Source of the DNA: Lathyrus oleraceus | Lineage: Eukaryota > Streptophyta > Magnoliopsida > Fabales > Fabaceae | Direction of reading: 5' to 3' | DNA: 64,000 nt | Assembly (NCBI RefSeq): GCF_024323335.1 | Contig: NC_066584.1 | Location: 234,314,994-234,378,993, forward strand | Shown: piece after piece, positions 22,311 to 33,278 of the stretch | Position numbering within the stretch: the stretch's first letter is position 1 | Layout: every line of letters starts with the position of its first letter | Translations under genes and position numbers: made by a program | Notes under the pieces: generated by a model | Told to the model about the DNA's origin: nothing | The model's input: the letters and a program-made list of their open reading frames with translations, nothing else | The model's database searches: none

Positions 22311-23821
22311 AAAGGGAATGATATTTGCACACTTCAAAAATCTGTCCAAAATTGGCAATGTGAATGGCACGAGTGCATGGGCATGTATAGGCCCATGATG
22401 CAATGCATTAAGGTCCAAAATGATTCCAATTGAAGCCTGAATGAAGCTTGAATGGCAAGGCATTGTGAATTAAAATTTGTGCAATTGATTCTTTCCAATG
22501 ATGCAGCCCTGTTAAAGCCATGTGCATACCTAACAATCTTTGTCCAAAATGCATGAACTTGGGTTCTTTGGAAAGCTTGGATCAAGGGGAACAGGTTTGA
22601 TGTTCAACACTTTTTCATTTGAAGCTTGGGCCATGGTGAATTTTGAGGTGGAAGTTTGGAAATTTCAACAGGTTGAAAAATTTTCTAAGTGTCAAGCCAT
22701 ATACCTCAATATTCCACCTTACTTAACTTTTTATGTGAGTTTCAAATGAGAAAAGTGTCTTCATAAAAGTTGTAGGTATTTCAAATATATTCAAACTGGT
22801 CACCAATTTCATGTCATTTGGATTTATAATGATAGATTTACACAGTTTTGAAGTTTGGAAAAATCACTTGTTCAATGGTATAGGTCAAAAATGACCTATA
22901 ATGTAACTTCATATAATATGCTCATAAACGTTGAATTAGCTCTCACTCCAAACATCAAAGTTGAAGTAGACATCTTTAGTTTTATTGTGAAACTTGGAAA
23001 TCTTCCATCTCATAAAAAATGAGCAAGTTATGGCCATGGGAAGTTGACTTTCAAATTAGGGTTTAAACAAAATGACCTATGATGTTTCAACATAGAAAAT
23101 GATTTTCCAAGCAAAAGTAGCTCTAGGTATAAACATGAAAGGTGTTTGGAATGTAATTTAGAGTACATTTGCTCTTGGAATAATTTTCATATGGTGCAAA
23201 TTGTAGGAGATAGGGTCTAGGGAGACCCAGTTTTGATCAGATGATTTCATTTGGTCAACTACCATCAACCAACTTGCTAACCTTCAATTCTCTTGACTTT
23301 ATAGGCTCATGGTAGATCATATATGCCTAATATGATGAATTTTGAAGTATCCCTTGAGAAATATGATCAATTGGTGAGATAGCTTATTGGAGAAGTTACT
23401 TAAGATTCCCAGTCAAACCAGGGTTTCCAAGGCAAATCACCTTCAAACTCTTGAAGAAAACTTGATCAATATAACATGTAAGAATCAATGGAATTCATAT
23501 ATGATACTCATAACCATTCTTGGATCAATTCATGGTTGTGATCTTTGTCGTGAGGGTCTCAAACCCTATATATGGACTTGATAGATCAATGGAGATCATG
23601 CCCTACCTACAAAAGAGTTAGGCAAATGCAACAACATGTTTTTGTATTTTGGTTAGTAAAAGATGATATACAAGTATGATACAATCACATAGTGCTTGGT
23701 GATCTCTCCCAAACCAAACCCAATGAAAGAGGGGTAAGGAGGATGCCAAGGTATGATCCCAATGCTAATGCTTATGATGAAATTGCATGAGGGATCTTAG
23801 GGTCAAAATTAGGGTCTTACA

Positions 23822-23834
23822 CCTGCCCCTATTT
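23822..23834 (-). other. Polypurine tract of C
   Basis: The minus strand reads AAATAGGGGCAGG directly before the LTR start TGTAAGACC. The same core occurs in D and B. Confidence 0.8.
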
Positions 23835-24391
23835 AAGGGCATTCTAACGGAGGAGGCGAAGGTTAAAATCTTCATGTCGACTAAGTAGAATGGGCTTAAA
23901 TAACAACATAGAAACAAATTGTGGTCCTAAGAGACCTCATGATGCATATGACATGAATGCAAAAGTAAATTCTTTGTGGGGAAATATTTCCACTAAGGAA
24001 AACAAATCAGAGAGACCGAAAGTCCACAGGAGTATAATGCATTCCGCAAGGAAAACTCATTGGGGAGACAGAGACTCTGGGGGATAAAAGGGGTTATGCG
24101 TAGGCCAGACTACGACTTAAAACTGCTAGGGGACTCGAGGAATTCCATACAAACATGGAAAAGACTCAGGCGGGGAACAACAACATTTGCAAGGGATACG
24201 AGTAAGTCAGGATAAAACTGAAGTACTTGGATCATGTAGGAAAAGTGATTTCACTAAGGAAATACACACTCAACTCAACTAGGGAAGAAATAAACTTCAA
24301 CACAGGAGAAGTAGAAATCTATTATCTACTACTTGTTACTGGGTTAGGAGATAATAAATATTTGACAAAGAGGACACCCATCATCGGTTAG
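23835..24391 (-). other. C 3' region, proximal to LTR
   Basis: Non-coding. Its first 130 bp are homologous to the start of the B 3' region (35248-35380), sharing AGAGACCTCATGATGCA. The remainder is degenerate repeats with GGGGA-type motifs. Confidence 0.6.
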
Positions 24392-25192
24392 GATGAACAT
24401 ATCAAGGATGACTCGCTGAGAAAAGTCAGGAGGGAGTATTCATTACCGATTACTGGGTAAGAATAACCTTGATGGGGAAAACTACAGAAAATAGGATTTA
24501 CAATTACCAGTTACTTGGCAGAAGACCAAAGATGAGAATATCCGTCATCGGTTAGGATGAACATATCAAGGATAGACTCAACAGGGAAGAAAATCCATCA
24601 TCGGTTAAGATGAACATATCAAGGATAGACTTGCTTGGGACTGTCAAGGAGGATATTCGTCATCGGTTAAGATGAACATATCAAGGATAAACCAACTGAA
24701 CAAAAAGTAGGAATTACATCTATCGAATGCTGGACAGAAGACCATCAAAGAGAAAATCCGTCACCGGTTATGATGAACATATCAAGGATAGACTCTAAGA
24801 GGGAAGAAAATAGGAATTACATCTATCAGTTATTGGATAGAATACCATCGAAGAGAAAATTCGTCACCGATTAGGATGAACATATCAAGGATAGACTCTG
24901 CGGGAGAAAGTAGGATTTACAACTATCTTTTTACTGGGTAGAATACCACAAAGAGAAGGAAACCCGTCACGGTTAGGATGAACATATCAAAGATTAACTC
25001 TCTAGGGAACAAAATAGGGATTACAACTACCTTTTTACTGGGTAGAATACCACATATGAGAATATGTGTCATCGTTAGGATGAACATATCAAGGATAGAC
25101 TCAAGTAGGGGAAAGAAAGATATCCGTCACCGGTTAGGATGAACATATCAAGGATATACTTCCTGGGGAATCAGAAAAAATGAATCCACTAG
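24392..25192 (-). repeat. Tandem repeat block, about 102-bp period (C 3' region)
   Basis: Nine copies of GGATGAACATATCAAGGAT-like sequence, with the common GATGAACATATCAA core starting at 24392, 24556, 24609, 24671, 24772, 24875, 24977, 25079 and 25138. The middle copies are spaced 101-103 bp; the others at about half that. The units also contain TTACTGGGTAGAA. B interrupts the block after 25192. Confidence 0.85.
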
Positions 25193-25257
25193 TGTAGCGG
25201 TGTATTCGTCACTTTATGATTTATTGATTAAACCAAAAGCAAAGTATACAAAGAATC

Positions 25258-25266
25258 GAGTCGCCA
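25258..25266 (-). other. PBS-like nonamer inside LTR B (3' copy)
   Basis: The minus strand reads TGGCGACTC, identical to the first nine bases of the true PBS, about 65 bp from the LTR 3' end. It also occurs in G (26433-26441) and B 5' (49270-49278); D and F have TGGCGGCTCTG. Confidence 0.5.
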
Positions 25267-26225
25267 CCGCACTTTTATTTATCCAAAGGAATGGCTAAAA
25301 AGCGAACAAAAGCCTAAGAAGTTTTACACTTAGAAAACTAATGAAAAGATCAGAGATCTGGGTAAGGGGTAAATTACGCAATAGGAAGGTGTTAGGCACC
25401 CAAAACGTCCTAGGTACTCCTAGGGAGCCCTTTTCACAACTTTTTGTATGAGATGTTATTTGTTTATGAAATATTTATTGTGCAAACATGGATTGAAGGG
25501 ATGAGAAAAGAATATACAAGTTATTATTTTTGTGTTTGGATGGATAACCATTGCCTACGTACCTTCACAGGATCAAAACCTCGTAGTTTGGCTAAAAGAT
25601 TTCAAAATTATGAGTGGGTTGATTTTAAAACAAAAGCCTTAAGGTCTTTCGTTATCCACGGGAGAAAACTCAACCTTATACAAACAACAGGTCCACCATG
25701 TGAGAAAAGCTTCAACTTGCTAGTGAGGGGTTAACCCTATAATAAGCAAGGAAGACTTACAATTCAATCACTAAGGATAAAAGGTGAGATTAACATCAAC
25801 CAACTAGGAGAACTCAAACCTATAGCTAATGTATGAAAAACTTATCAAGAATGGACAAAGCCACAAAACAATTGAATGAGTTGGATTAACTAATTAGAAT
25901 TTATTCACAAAAGATGGTCAAAGTATGATTAGAGTCAATTCAAAAGAAGTATTATGAAAATGGAGTTTGAAAATCAAAGGCTTAAGGCCTAGGTTTCTAA
26001 TTTGAAAAGAAGTGAAAATGTTTGCACAATAGTTTCAAGTTTGGGTTAGCATGAAAATGGATGGTTTAAAGAAACAAAAAGGTGGGGGGTGAGGAAGTAA
26101 AACTTCTTAAATGTTCACCTCTTGAGATCATATGTAGATGATCCAAGTGTGTCCTTTGGAATAGGCAATGAGCAATAAGAAATAAGCAATGTAACAGAAG
26201 AAAGTCAACAAAGGTGGATACCGGA

Positions 26226-26349
26226 TGCCAATCAATGGACTTATACCAATCTCCTAAAACAAAACAAGGATATCAGATGCCAATCAATGGACTTACACCA
26301 ATCTCCTGAGAATGATCATAGGAAACAAATGCCACTCAATGGACTTACA
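26226..26349 (-). repeat. TGCCAATCAATGGACTTA array in B 3' LTR
   Basis: Three copies start at 26226, 26278 and 26330, an exact 52-bp period; three more follow beyond G at about 31404-31510. The sense strand reads TAAGTCCATTGATTGGCA, homologous to the triple repeat in LTR D. Confidence 0.75.
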
Positions 26350-26361
26350 ATTGATTCCTCA

Positions 26362-26366
26362 CATAC
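26362..26366. other. Left target-site duplicate of G (CATAC)
   Basis: CATAC lies directly before the LTR start at 26367 and is repeated at 31362-31366. The uninterrupted site, with a single CATAC, is seen in the other LTR of B near 50375. Confidence 0.9.
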
Positions 26367-27414
26367 TGTAGCGGTGTATTCGTCACTTTATGGTCTATTG
26401 ATTAAACCAAAAGCAAAGTATACAAAGAAATCGAGTCGCCACCGCACTTTTATTTATCCAAAGGACTGGCTAAAAAGCGAACAAAAGCCTAAGAAGTTTT
26501 ACTCGTAGAAAACTAATAAAAAGATCAGAGATCGGGGTAAGGGGTAAATTACGCAATGGGAAGGTGTTAGGCACCCAAAACATCCTAGGTACTCCTAGGG
26601 AGCCCTTTTCACACTTGTTGTTTGAAAATGTTATTTGTTATGAAATAAGTATTGTGCAAACATGATTGGGATGATGAGAAAAGAATATACAAGTTATTAT
26701 TTTTGTGTTTGAACGGATGAACCCATTGCCTACGTACCTTTCCATGAAAAGGTAAAGGATCAAAATGTCGTAGTTCGGCTAAAAACTTCCAAAAGTTAGT
26801 GGATTCAATTTTAAAACACAAGCACTAAGGCTTTTCATTACCAATGGGAGAAAACTCAACCTGAATCAACAATCCACCATGCGAGGACAGCTTCAACATA
26901 CTAGTGAGGGGTTAACCCTATAATAAGTATGGAAGGCTTACAATCAACTCACTAAGGATAAGGTAAGATTTACATCAACCACTATGGTAATTGAAACCTA
27001 TGGCTAATGTGTGGAAAACTTAACAAGAATGGACAAAGCCACAAAACATTTGAATGGGTGAAGTTAATTGATTATGATTATTCACAAAATATGGTCAAGG
27101 TATGATTAAGATTGATTCAAAAGAAGTATTTACAAAAGTGAAGTTTGAAAATCAAGGACTTAAGGTCCAGGTTTCTAATTTGAAAAGAAGTGAGAATGTT
27201 TCCACAATATTTATCTCAAGTTTTGAAAGAAATGTGTGAAAAGGTTTAGGACAAAAAGGGGTGAATGGATGATGGAATGTAAAACTTCTCAAAAGGGTTC
27301 ACCTCTTGAAATCATATAGAAGATGATTCAAGTGTGTCCTTTGGAATCAAGCAACAAATGAGCAATGATAAATGAACATGGTAACAGAAGAAAGTCAGCA
27401 AAAGTGGATATCGG

Positions 27415-27740
27415 ATGCCACTCAATGGTCTTATACCAGTCTCCTAAAACACACAAGGATATCAGAGGCCACTCTATGGTCTTATACCAATCTCCATCAA
27501 CATAAAACAAAACAAAACAAAACATGGATGTTAGCTGCCAATCTATCTGGACTTATACTAACCTCCACAGATGATCATAGGAAAACAAATGCCAAATCAC
27601 ATGGACTTACAATTGAATCCTCACATACAACAACAAGCTCAAGCAAAGAGAAAAGAGGATATGAGTGACCAATGAAATGGTCTTACACTCTATCCCTTCC
27701 ATATCATAGGAATACTGGCCAATGGATGGACTTACAGTTG
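27415..27740 (-). repeat. Six-copy TGCCAAT..ATGGACTTA array in LTR G
   Basis: Diverged copies lie near 27417, 27467, 27535, 27590, 27675 and 27717. Spacing is about 45-85 bp, less regular than in B. They sit at the same place relative to the LTR 3' end. Confidence 0.6.
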
Positions 27741-29386
27741 CTTCCTCAATGGGCAACCAAAGATGTGTCACAAAGACAAATGAAATGATGATGATCATGC
27801 ACTAATGAACAATTAATGATGATAAATGCACAATGGCAAACTCAAGCAAATATGCACAAATGAGTCAAGTGATCAAGTCAACAAAGAAAATAGCACACAC
27901 TATATACAAGCAATTAGGCTCACACAAGGTTAGGCATTGAAGCCAACTGGAATGGGGTTAATGGTGCTCTTAACCTTGACATTGAGGGTCAAGGTGAAGC
28001 AGATGAAAGGATATGAGGGGTGTGCCTCATTACTCTTATCCCTGGTCAGGGAGAGCATCAAATGATAGAAGGTGTGGGAGTTCAGAAAGTTGGAACTCTC
28101 TCCACAAGTCAATGACTCTATAGATCTTGGGTTAATATCCCAATGCTTCAGACATGTAATGTGAGCAAAGGGATGACACACAGAATAGTAGGAGATGGAC
28201 TACACATCTCTTTTATCTACCAATTGCCTTATCAAAGGACTTTTCCTGCTTGGGGACAAAAGTAAACAATCACAAGCATTGCCTCTTAAGGAGGACTTCA
28301 GACAGTTGTCTGGCCAAGTAACAAGCCAGGTCTTCCAGACTACATGAAGAAGAGGATGTTATACCTCAATGCTAATACTATCAAGCAAAGCAAAGCAAGT
28401 TCTCAATGGAACTAAAGCAACTAATGTACCTGAAATCAATCAAATATAATCAGTACACCAATCACAAAGTCAAAACAGACAAGATAAGGACCAACAGTCA
28501 ACACAATCAATCACATGTGCAAAGCACAAGCTCAAGTCAAATGAGCTAGAGGCATCCTACAAAACAAACCAAGTTAGTCCATAACAATCAAATAGACCAA
28601 ACTCAAACAACTTGAACTAATCTTCTTAAGGCGTATGCTCTTTAACCTGAAAAGCAAACTCAAACATGAGAAGCAAGACCACTAGGACAAGCCTAGGGTC
28701 AAAAGGAGGTGAAAAATTTAAAACAGCAAATGAAACTCAACAAGAAGCAAGCTTAATCACTCAAGGATAAGGTCCAATTGGTCCCATATCAAAACTATGC
28801 ACCAATTTCATTTCATACACAAGTCATGTCAAAGTGTACAAGTGTGAATCACATTGGAGCAACCAGAATGAACACAATCATATCAATACCAAAATGGCTC
28901 AATAAATTCCACAAAAATTCAAGTCTAAACAGAACACATTGAATGAGCAACATACCAAAAATCATTGCATTTGGACAAGCATAGGTATGGAAATTAAAAT
29001 CATCAAGTCATGGTATGCAAAAATGAGCTCAAACTAGGCCACAAATGGTGCATCAACTTCAAGCAATCATATAACAGTGAAGACAAATGATAAATGAATG
29101 AGACCAAATCCATGGCAAACTTCAATATGTCTACAATGCACATGCCAAATTTCAAGTCCATCCAATAAACCACAAGGATTTCCCAAATCATATAAGTTGA
29201 TCACTCAATAAAAGTTCACAAATGACTAAACAGCAAAGAAAATCCCAATCAAATAGGAAATGGATCTAAAAATCCTATGAAAAATCATGCTTAAACCTAA
29301 CATCAAGATGTAATCATACGCAGAAATCCAGAGCAATTCAAGTTCATATGGAACGGAAACAAAAATCAAGAAGTTGGACATAACAT

Positions 29387-29409
29387 AGTGTGACACACAT
29401 TGTCACACT
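29387..29409 (-). other. LTR hairpin AGTGTGAC-N7-GTCACACT (G)
   Basis: Perfect 8-bp arms around the 7-nt loop ACACATT. It is homologous to those in D and B. Confidence 0.6.
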
Positions 29410-29817
29410 CAAATTGATCACATCATATCTCACAATCCAGACATTCAAAAATAGCAAACCATATACCAAACGATCCCTTAATGACTCTATAAAAAGCACA
29501 CAAAATTTCAGCTCCATCCAATTAAGTATCAAGATTTCATGAGAGAAATAGTGAGCATGGTGCAAGGCATGGTATACACAAACAAACCCTAAGCATTTTA
29601 AAAATCTAACCGTGCACAAATTTATTAAAAATGTCCATAAAATAATAGACATGATGATGAACAAATCAAAAAAAGAATCATGAATTTTGGATGTGTATTT
29701 TTTGAGTTATTAATTTTTGAAGTGAAAGAAAAATAAAAAATGAATGAGAAGGCATGGCATGAACATACAAGGTACCACATGAAAAAAATAATACAAGGCC
29801 AAGCTTTTGTAGCCAAC

Positions 29818-29879
29818 GGGGAATCGAACCCCTGGCCTATTCAAATGAAGCGCCCTTTTGATGAAACGCTCCGTTTCAT
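29818..29879 (-). other. T-arm-like motif and ATGAAACG inverted repeat (G)
   Basis: 29818-29832 reads GGGGAATCGAACCCC; its complement GGGGTTCGATTCCCC is a perfect tRNA T-arm (4-bp stem, TTCGATT loop). Then 29861-29879 is ATGAAACG-CTC-CGTTTCAT, a perfect 8-bp inverted repeat. The surrounding sequence does not fold as a whole tRNA. Confidence 0.55.
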
Positions 29880-30654
29880 TAAAAGGTGTGGCGCGTTTTC
29901 ATTAGCCACATGGCAAATAAACACAAAATCCATGCAAAGGCAAGGCAGAATGGATCTAAACGCAATCTGGACACAGAATTCAAACATCTTCATCGTGTTC
30001 TTGCTGTTCATACTGGTCAAGAACAATTCATCACAAAAATTGGCAAACCGCACATGGATCGAACCGTCTTTCCACATAGATCAATAATATAACCATGATT
30101 TCAATTAATTTTCACCACAGAAAAAGATTCGATCGAAGAAAGTTTTGCAATCAAGATTTCAAATCCAGATATCCTCACCAATAATCAATGGAATGGCACG
30201 ATTCAAGCTGCAGAATACTCTCCTAACTAAGATCTACCAAAGCCACATGCTAATTTCAAGAATTGGAAGATTTGAATTCTCACCTTATGAAGATGCAGCT
30301 CTTGATTTTGTGTTCTTCAGGACTTGGAAGTTGAAAACAGATAACCTATGATGATGAGGAAGATGAATGGAAGTGGAATTTTAGCTCAACACAGCTTGAA
30401 TCAGCATAGATCTCCAACTGCCATGTTCATGTGCAATTCCTCAACAGTGGTGATTTAGCAAGATTCTTCACGATTTCTTCTTCAACAGATGCTCTATTGT
30501 GCCTGCAAATGATGAATAATACAAGAGAAAGCAAGAAGAATGATGAATTTTTTGATGAACAAAGTGAAAAAGTTTGGAAGAAATTTGAGAGAATTTGGAG
30601 AATTTTGGATTTTTCTGAAATTGTGATTGGTGATTTTCATTTTCTGTTATGATT

Positions 30655-30670
30655 AGGACTATATAGTCCT
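30655..30670. promoter_or_regulatory. 16-bp palindrome with TATA core (LTR G)
   Basis: AGGACTATATAGTCCT is a perfect palindrome 690-705 bp from the LTR 5' end, where a TATA box is expected by comparison with D. Confidence 0.45.
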
Positions 30671-32784
30671 TGTTAATCACCTTTGATAATCATGCTTAAG
30701 CAAAATGAAGGAGATTAGTGAAATTGGATCTTTATGTCAAGTTGGCCAAAATGCCCTTATGCTTGTGCAACCAATGGAACAGTGCAATTCCTTTTTCAGC
30801 AAGTCCAAATTTCTGTTTCAAGGCCATTGCAATTGGTTTGGCATGAAAATCATGTGTATTTTTCAAATTCACTTTTTTCCCACCAAAATTGAAATTGGTC
30901 CACTTGAAAAATGGACTTTTTATATGATGATTTTTGATGAAATGTGATGATGGATTATGATAGTACATGTCAAATGTGACTTTCTCAAAAAAGAATCACC
31001 CAATTTGGCCTTTTCATGCAAAAGTTATACCACTTTGAATTTCAACTTTTCTTGAAAATGATTTGACCATAACTTGCCAACCACACATGAGAAATGAGTG
31101 TTCTTGGACTTTTTGGAAAGGTGAGAGCAAGATCTTCATCTGCAAGTAACATGGCTAGATGACATATTTTTATACTTTTGGTTAGTAAACAAATGAAAAG
31201 CAATGACATACAAATGCAACACATGCTTGGTGATCAAGAACCACACTCACAAGGTATCCCACCCACAGGGAAGGAGGCAAAGGTGCACAAAGATCCTTGA
31301 GGCAATGATATGATATGATATGAGCCATGAGGGATCTTAGGGACAAAATTGGGGTCTTACACATACAATAAGCAAAACAAATGCAATAAGCAAAAGGAAA
31401 CAAGTTGCTAATAAATGGTCTTACACTCGACTCCAAGGAAATAGGATGCCAATCAATGGTCTTAGTCCCAACTCCTTCCAGATCATAGGAAACAAATGCC
31501 ACTCAATGGACTTACAGTTGACTCCTCAATGGACAAACAAAGATGTCACAAAGATATGAACAATGATTATGCAATCATGTACAATTAATGATGATAAATG
31601 CACAAAGGCACACTCAAGCAAACATGCACAGATGAATAAAGTAATCAATCAAACAAGTCAATTAGCACACACTATATACAATCAATTAGGCTCAAGCAGG
31701 GTTAGTCTTTACAACCAACTCGAATGGGGTATTTTGAGCTCTTAACCCTAACGTTGAGAGTTAGGGTGAAGCAGATGAAATGGAGATGAGGGGTGTGCCT
31801 CATAGCTCTTATCCCTGGCCTGGGAGAGCTTGTAAACAATAGAAGGTGTGGGAGTTCAGAAAGTTGGAACTCTTCTCCACAAATGATTGACTCTATCAGA
31901 TCTTGGGTTATGATTCACAATGCATCAACACATGTGGTGTGAGCAAAGTGAATGACACACTGACTAGCAGGAGATGGATTACACATCTCTATTATCTACC
32001 AATTGCCTCATAAGAGGACTTTTCCTGCTTGGCACAAAGAGTAAACAAACACAAGCATTGCCTCTTAAGGAGGACTTCAGACAGGTGCCTACCAATAACA
32101 GTAGGTCTTCCAGACTACATGAAGAAGAGAAATTATACCTAAGTGGTTAAGCAACCAAGCAAAAGCAAAGTTCAAAAGAACTCAAAGCAACTTATGTACC
32201 TGTAGAAACACTAAACAAATTAGTTCAACTATTCAGACAAACAACCAACAGTTAATATCAAGCAAACAGACAAGGTTCACAATGTGCAAGCCAAAAGCAA
32301 AACTCAAATGAGTTAGCATCAACCTACAAAACACACAAAGATTAGTACTCAAAGGCAAACATCAATGCTCAAGTGATGAAGCATCAACAACTATGGAACT
32401 TGGATGATCAACCTGAAATCAAAGCTCAAAGATAAGCAACCAACCACTAGGTCAAAGCCTAGGGTCAAAGATGGAGAAAAAATTTAAAACAGAATCTGAA
32501 ATTTAACATGAATCAACTTCAAACAAATCTTGAAACATTCCAAAAGGTCTCACATCAATATCATTAACCAAAAGCATTTCATGATCAATTGAAGTTCAAG
32601 GCAATTTTAAAGCTCAAAAGTGATCAACCAGAATGAAAAATCTCAATTAAATCAGAAAGGACTCAAATAATTCCAACAAAATTCAAGCATAATCACAACA
32701 CTCATATCACGCATCACACAAAAAATTAGAGCAATTGGAGATCATTTGGCATGGAAAACATATCACATAAGTTGAACATCAAAA

Positions 32785-32807
32785 GGTGTGACACACATTG
32801 TCACACC
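32785..32807 (-). other. LTR hairpin GGTGTGAC-N7-GTCACACC (B 3')
   Basis: Perfect 8-bp arms around ACACATT; the same hairpin is at 51796-51818 in the 5' LTR. Confidence 0.6.
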
Positions 32808-33216
32808 AACTTAGCATGATAATAAAATAGAAATGACAAATGATAAAAATACCAAATCAACACCAAAATGTCAAGCAAAGTGTCTAGTTTCATCATGCAA
32901 AATTTCAAACTCATTAGATCAAAGACCAGCATTTCACAAAGGTATAAGCATGGCAAGGTCAAGTAAGCATACATGTTCAAACCTTCTAGCACAAAAAATT
33001 ATCCAGCCAAGCACAGCTTGTAAAATCATGATCAAAAAATAATAGACAGAAAAAGAAACACAATGCAAAAAACGTGGTAATTTTTGGATGAATTTTGAAA
33101 TAGTTATGGATTTTTAAAGATGAGAAAAATTTAAAAAAACATGAAGAGCATAGTATGGAATATATGGAGGGAAATGAGAAAACATGAGAAGCATTTGAAG
33201 TGTTTGCACTGGCCAA

Positions 33217-33278
33217 GGATCAAACCCGGCCAAAGTTTGAAAATGCAAGGCGCGCGCTGGTTGAAACGATGCGTTTCA
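33217..33278 (-). other. T-arm-like motif and inverted repeat (B 3' LTR)
   Basis: GGATCAAACCC at 33217-33227 (GGATCGAACCC in the 5' LTR) and TGAAACG-ATG-CGTTTCA at 33262-33278. The CG-to-CA change in the first motif looks like deamination. Confidence 0.5.

Larger units (their letters stand above)
19126..23821 (-). repeat. 3' LTR of element C (4696 bp)
   Basis: The sense strand starts TGTAAGACCC at 23821, directly after a PPT, and ends GCTACA at 19126. It is homologous to LTR E over its 5' two thirds and to B/G LTRs near its 3' end (shared CCTAGGTACTCCTAGG at 19339-19354). It carries a TATA box and a covarying hairpin. No gene is supported; short open frames such as 21639-21947 lack features. 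Confidence 0.85.
26367..31361 (-). mobile_element. Solo LTR G (4995 bp) of an Ogre-type element
   Basis: Begins TGTAGCGGTG and ends GGTCTTACA on the plus strand, with no internal region, flanked by CATAC on both sides. It is inserted in the 3' LTR of B. It is related to the B LTR at both ends but differs in the body, so it is a separate subfamily. It contains six TGCCAATNAATGG-type motifs (27415-27740), a GTGTGAC hairpin (29387-29409), a T-arm-like motif plus inverted repeat (29818-29879) and a palindromic TATA-like site (30655-30670). It arose by LTR-LTR recombination, as is usual for solo LTRs. Confidence 0.93.

Noticed and set aside
25444..25734. A 96-residue plus-strand open frame in the B 3' LTR, repeated at 49453-49746
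   Set aside because: It is kept only because the two LTRs are recent copies; it is broken in G, has no recognisable domain and runs antisense to the element.
29811..29840. Possible tRNA gene
   Set aside because: Only the T-arm is convincing; no acceptor stem, D-arm or anticodon arm can be placed around it.
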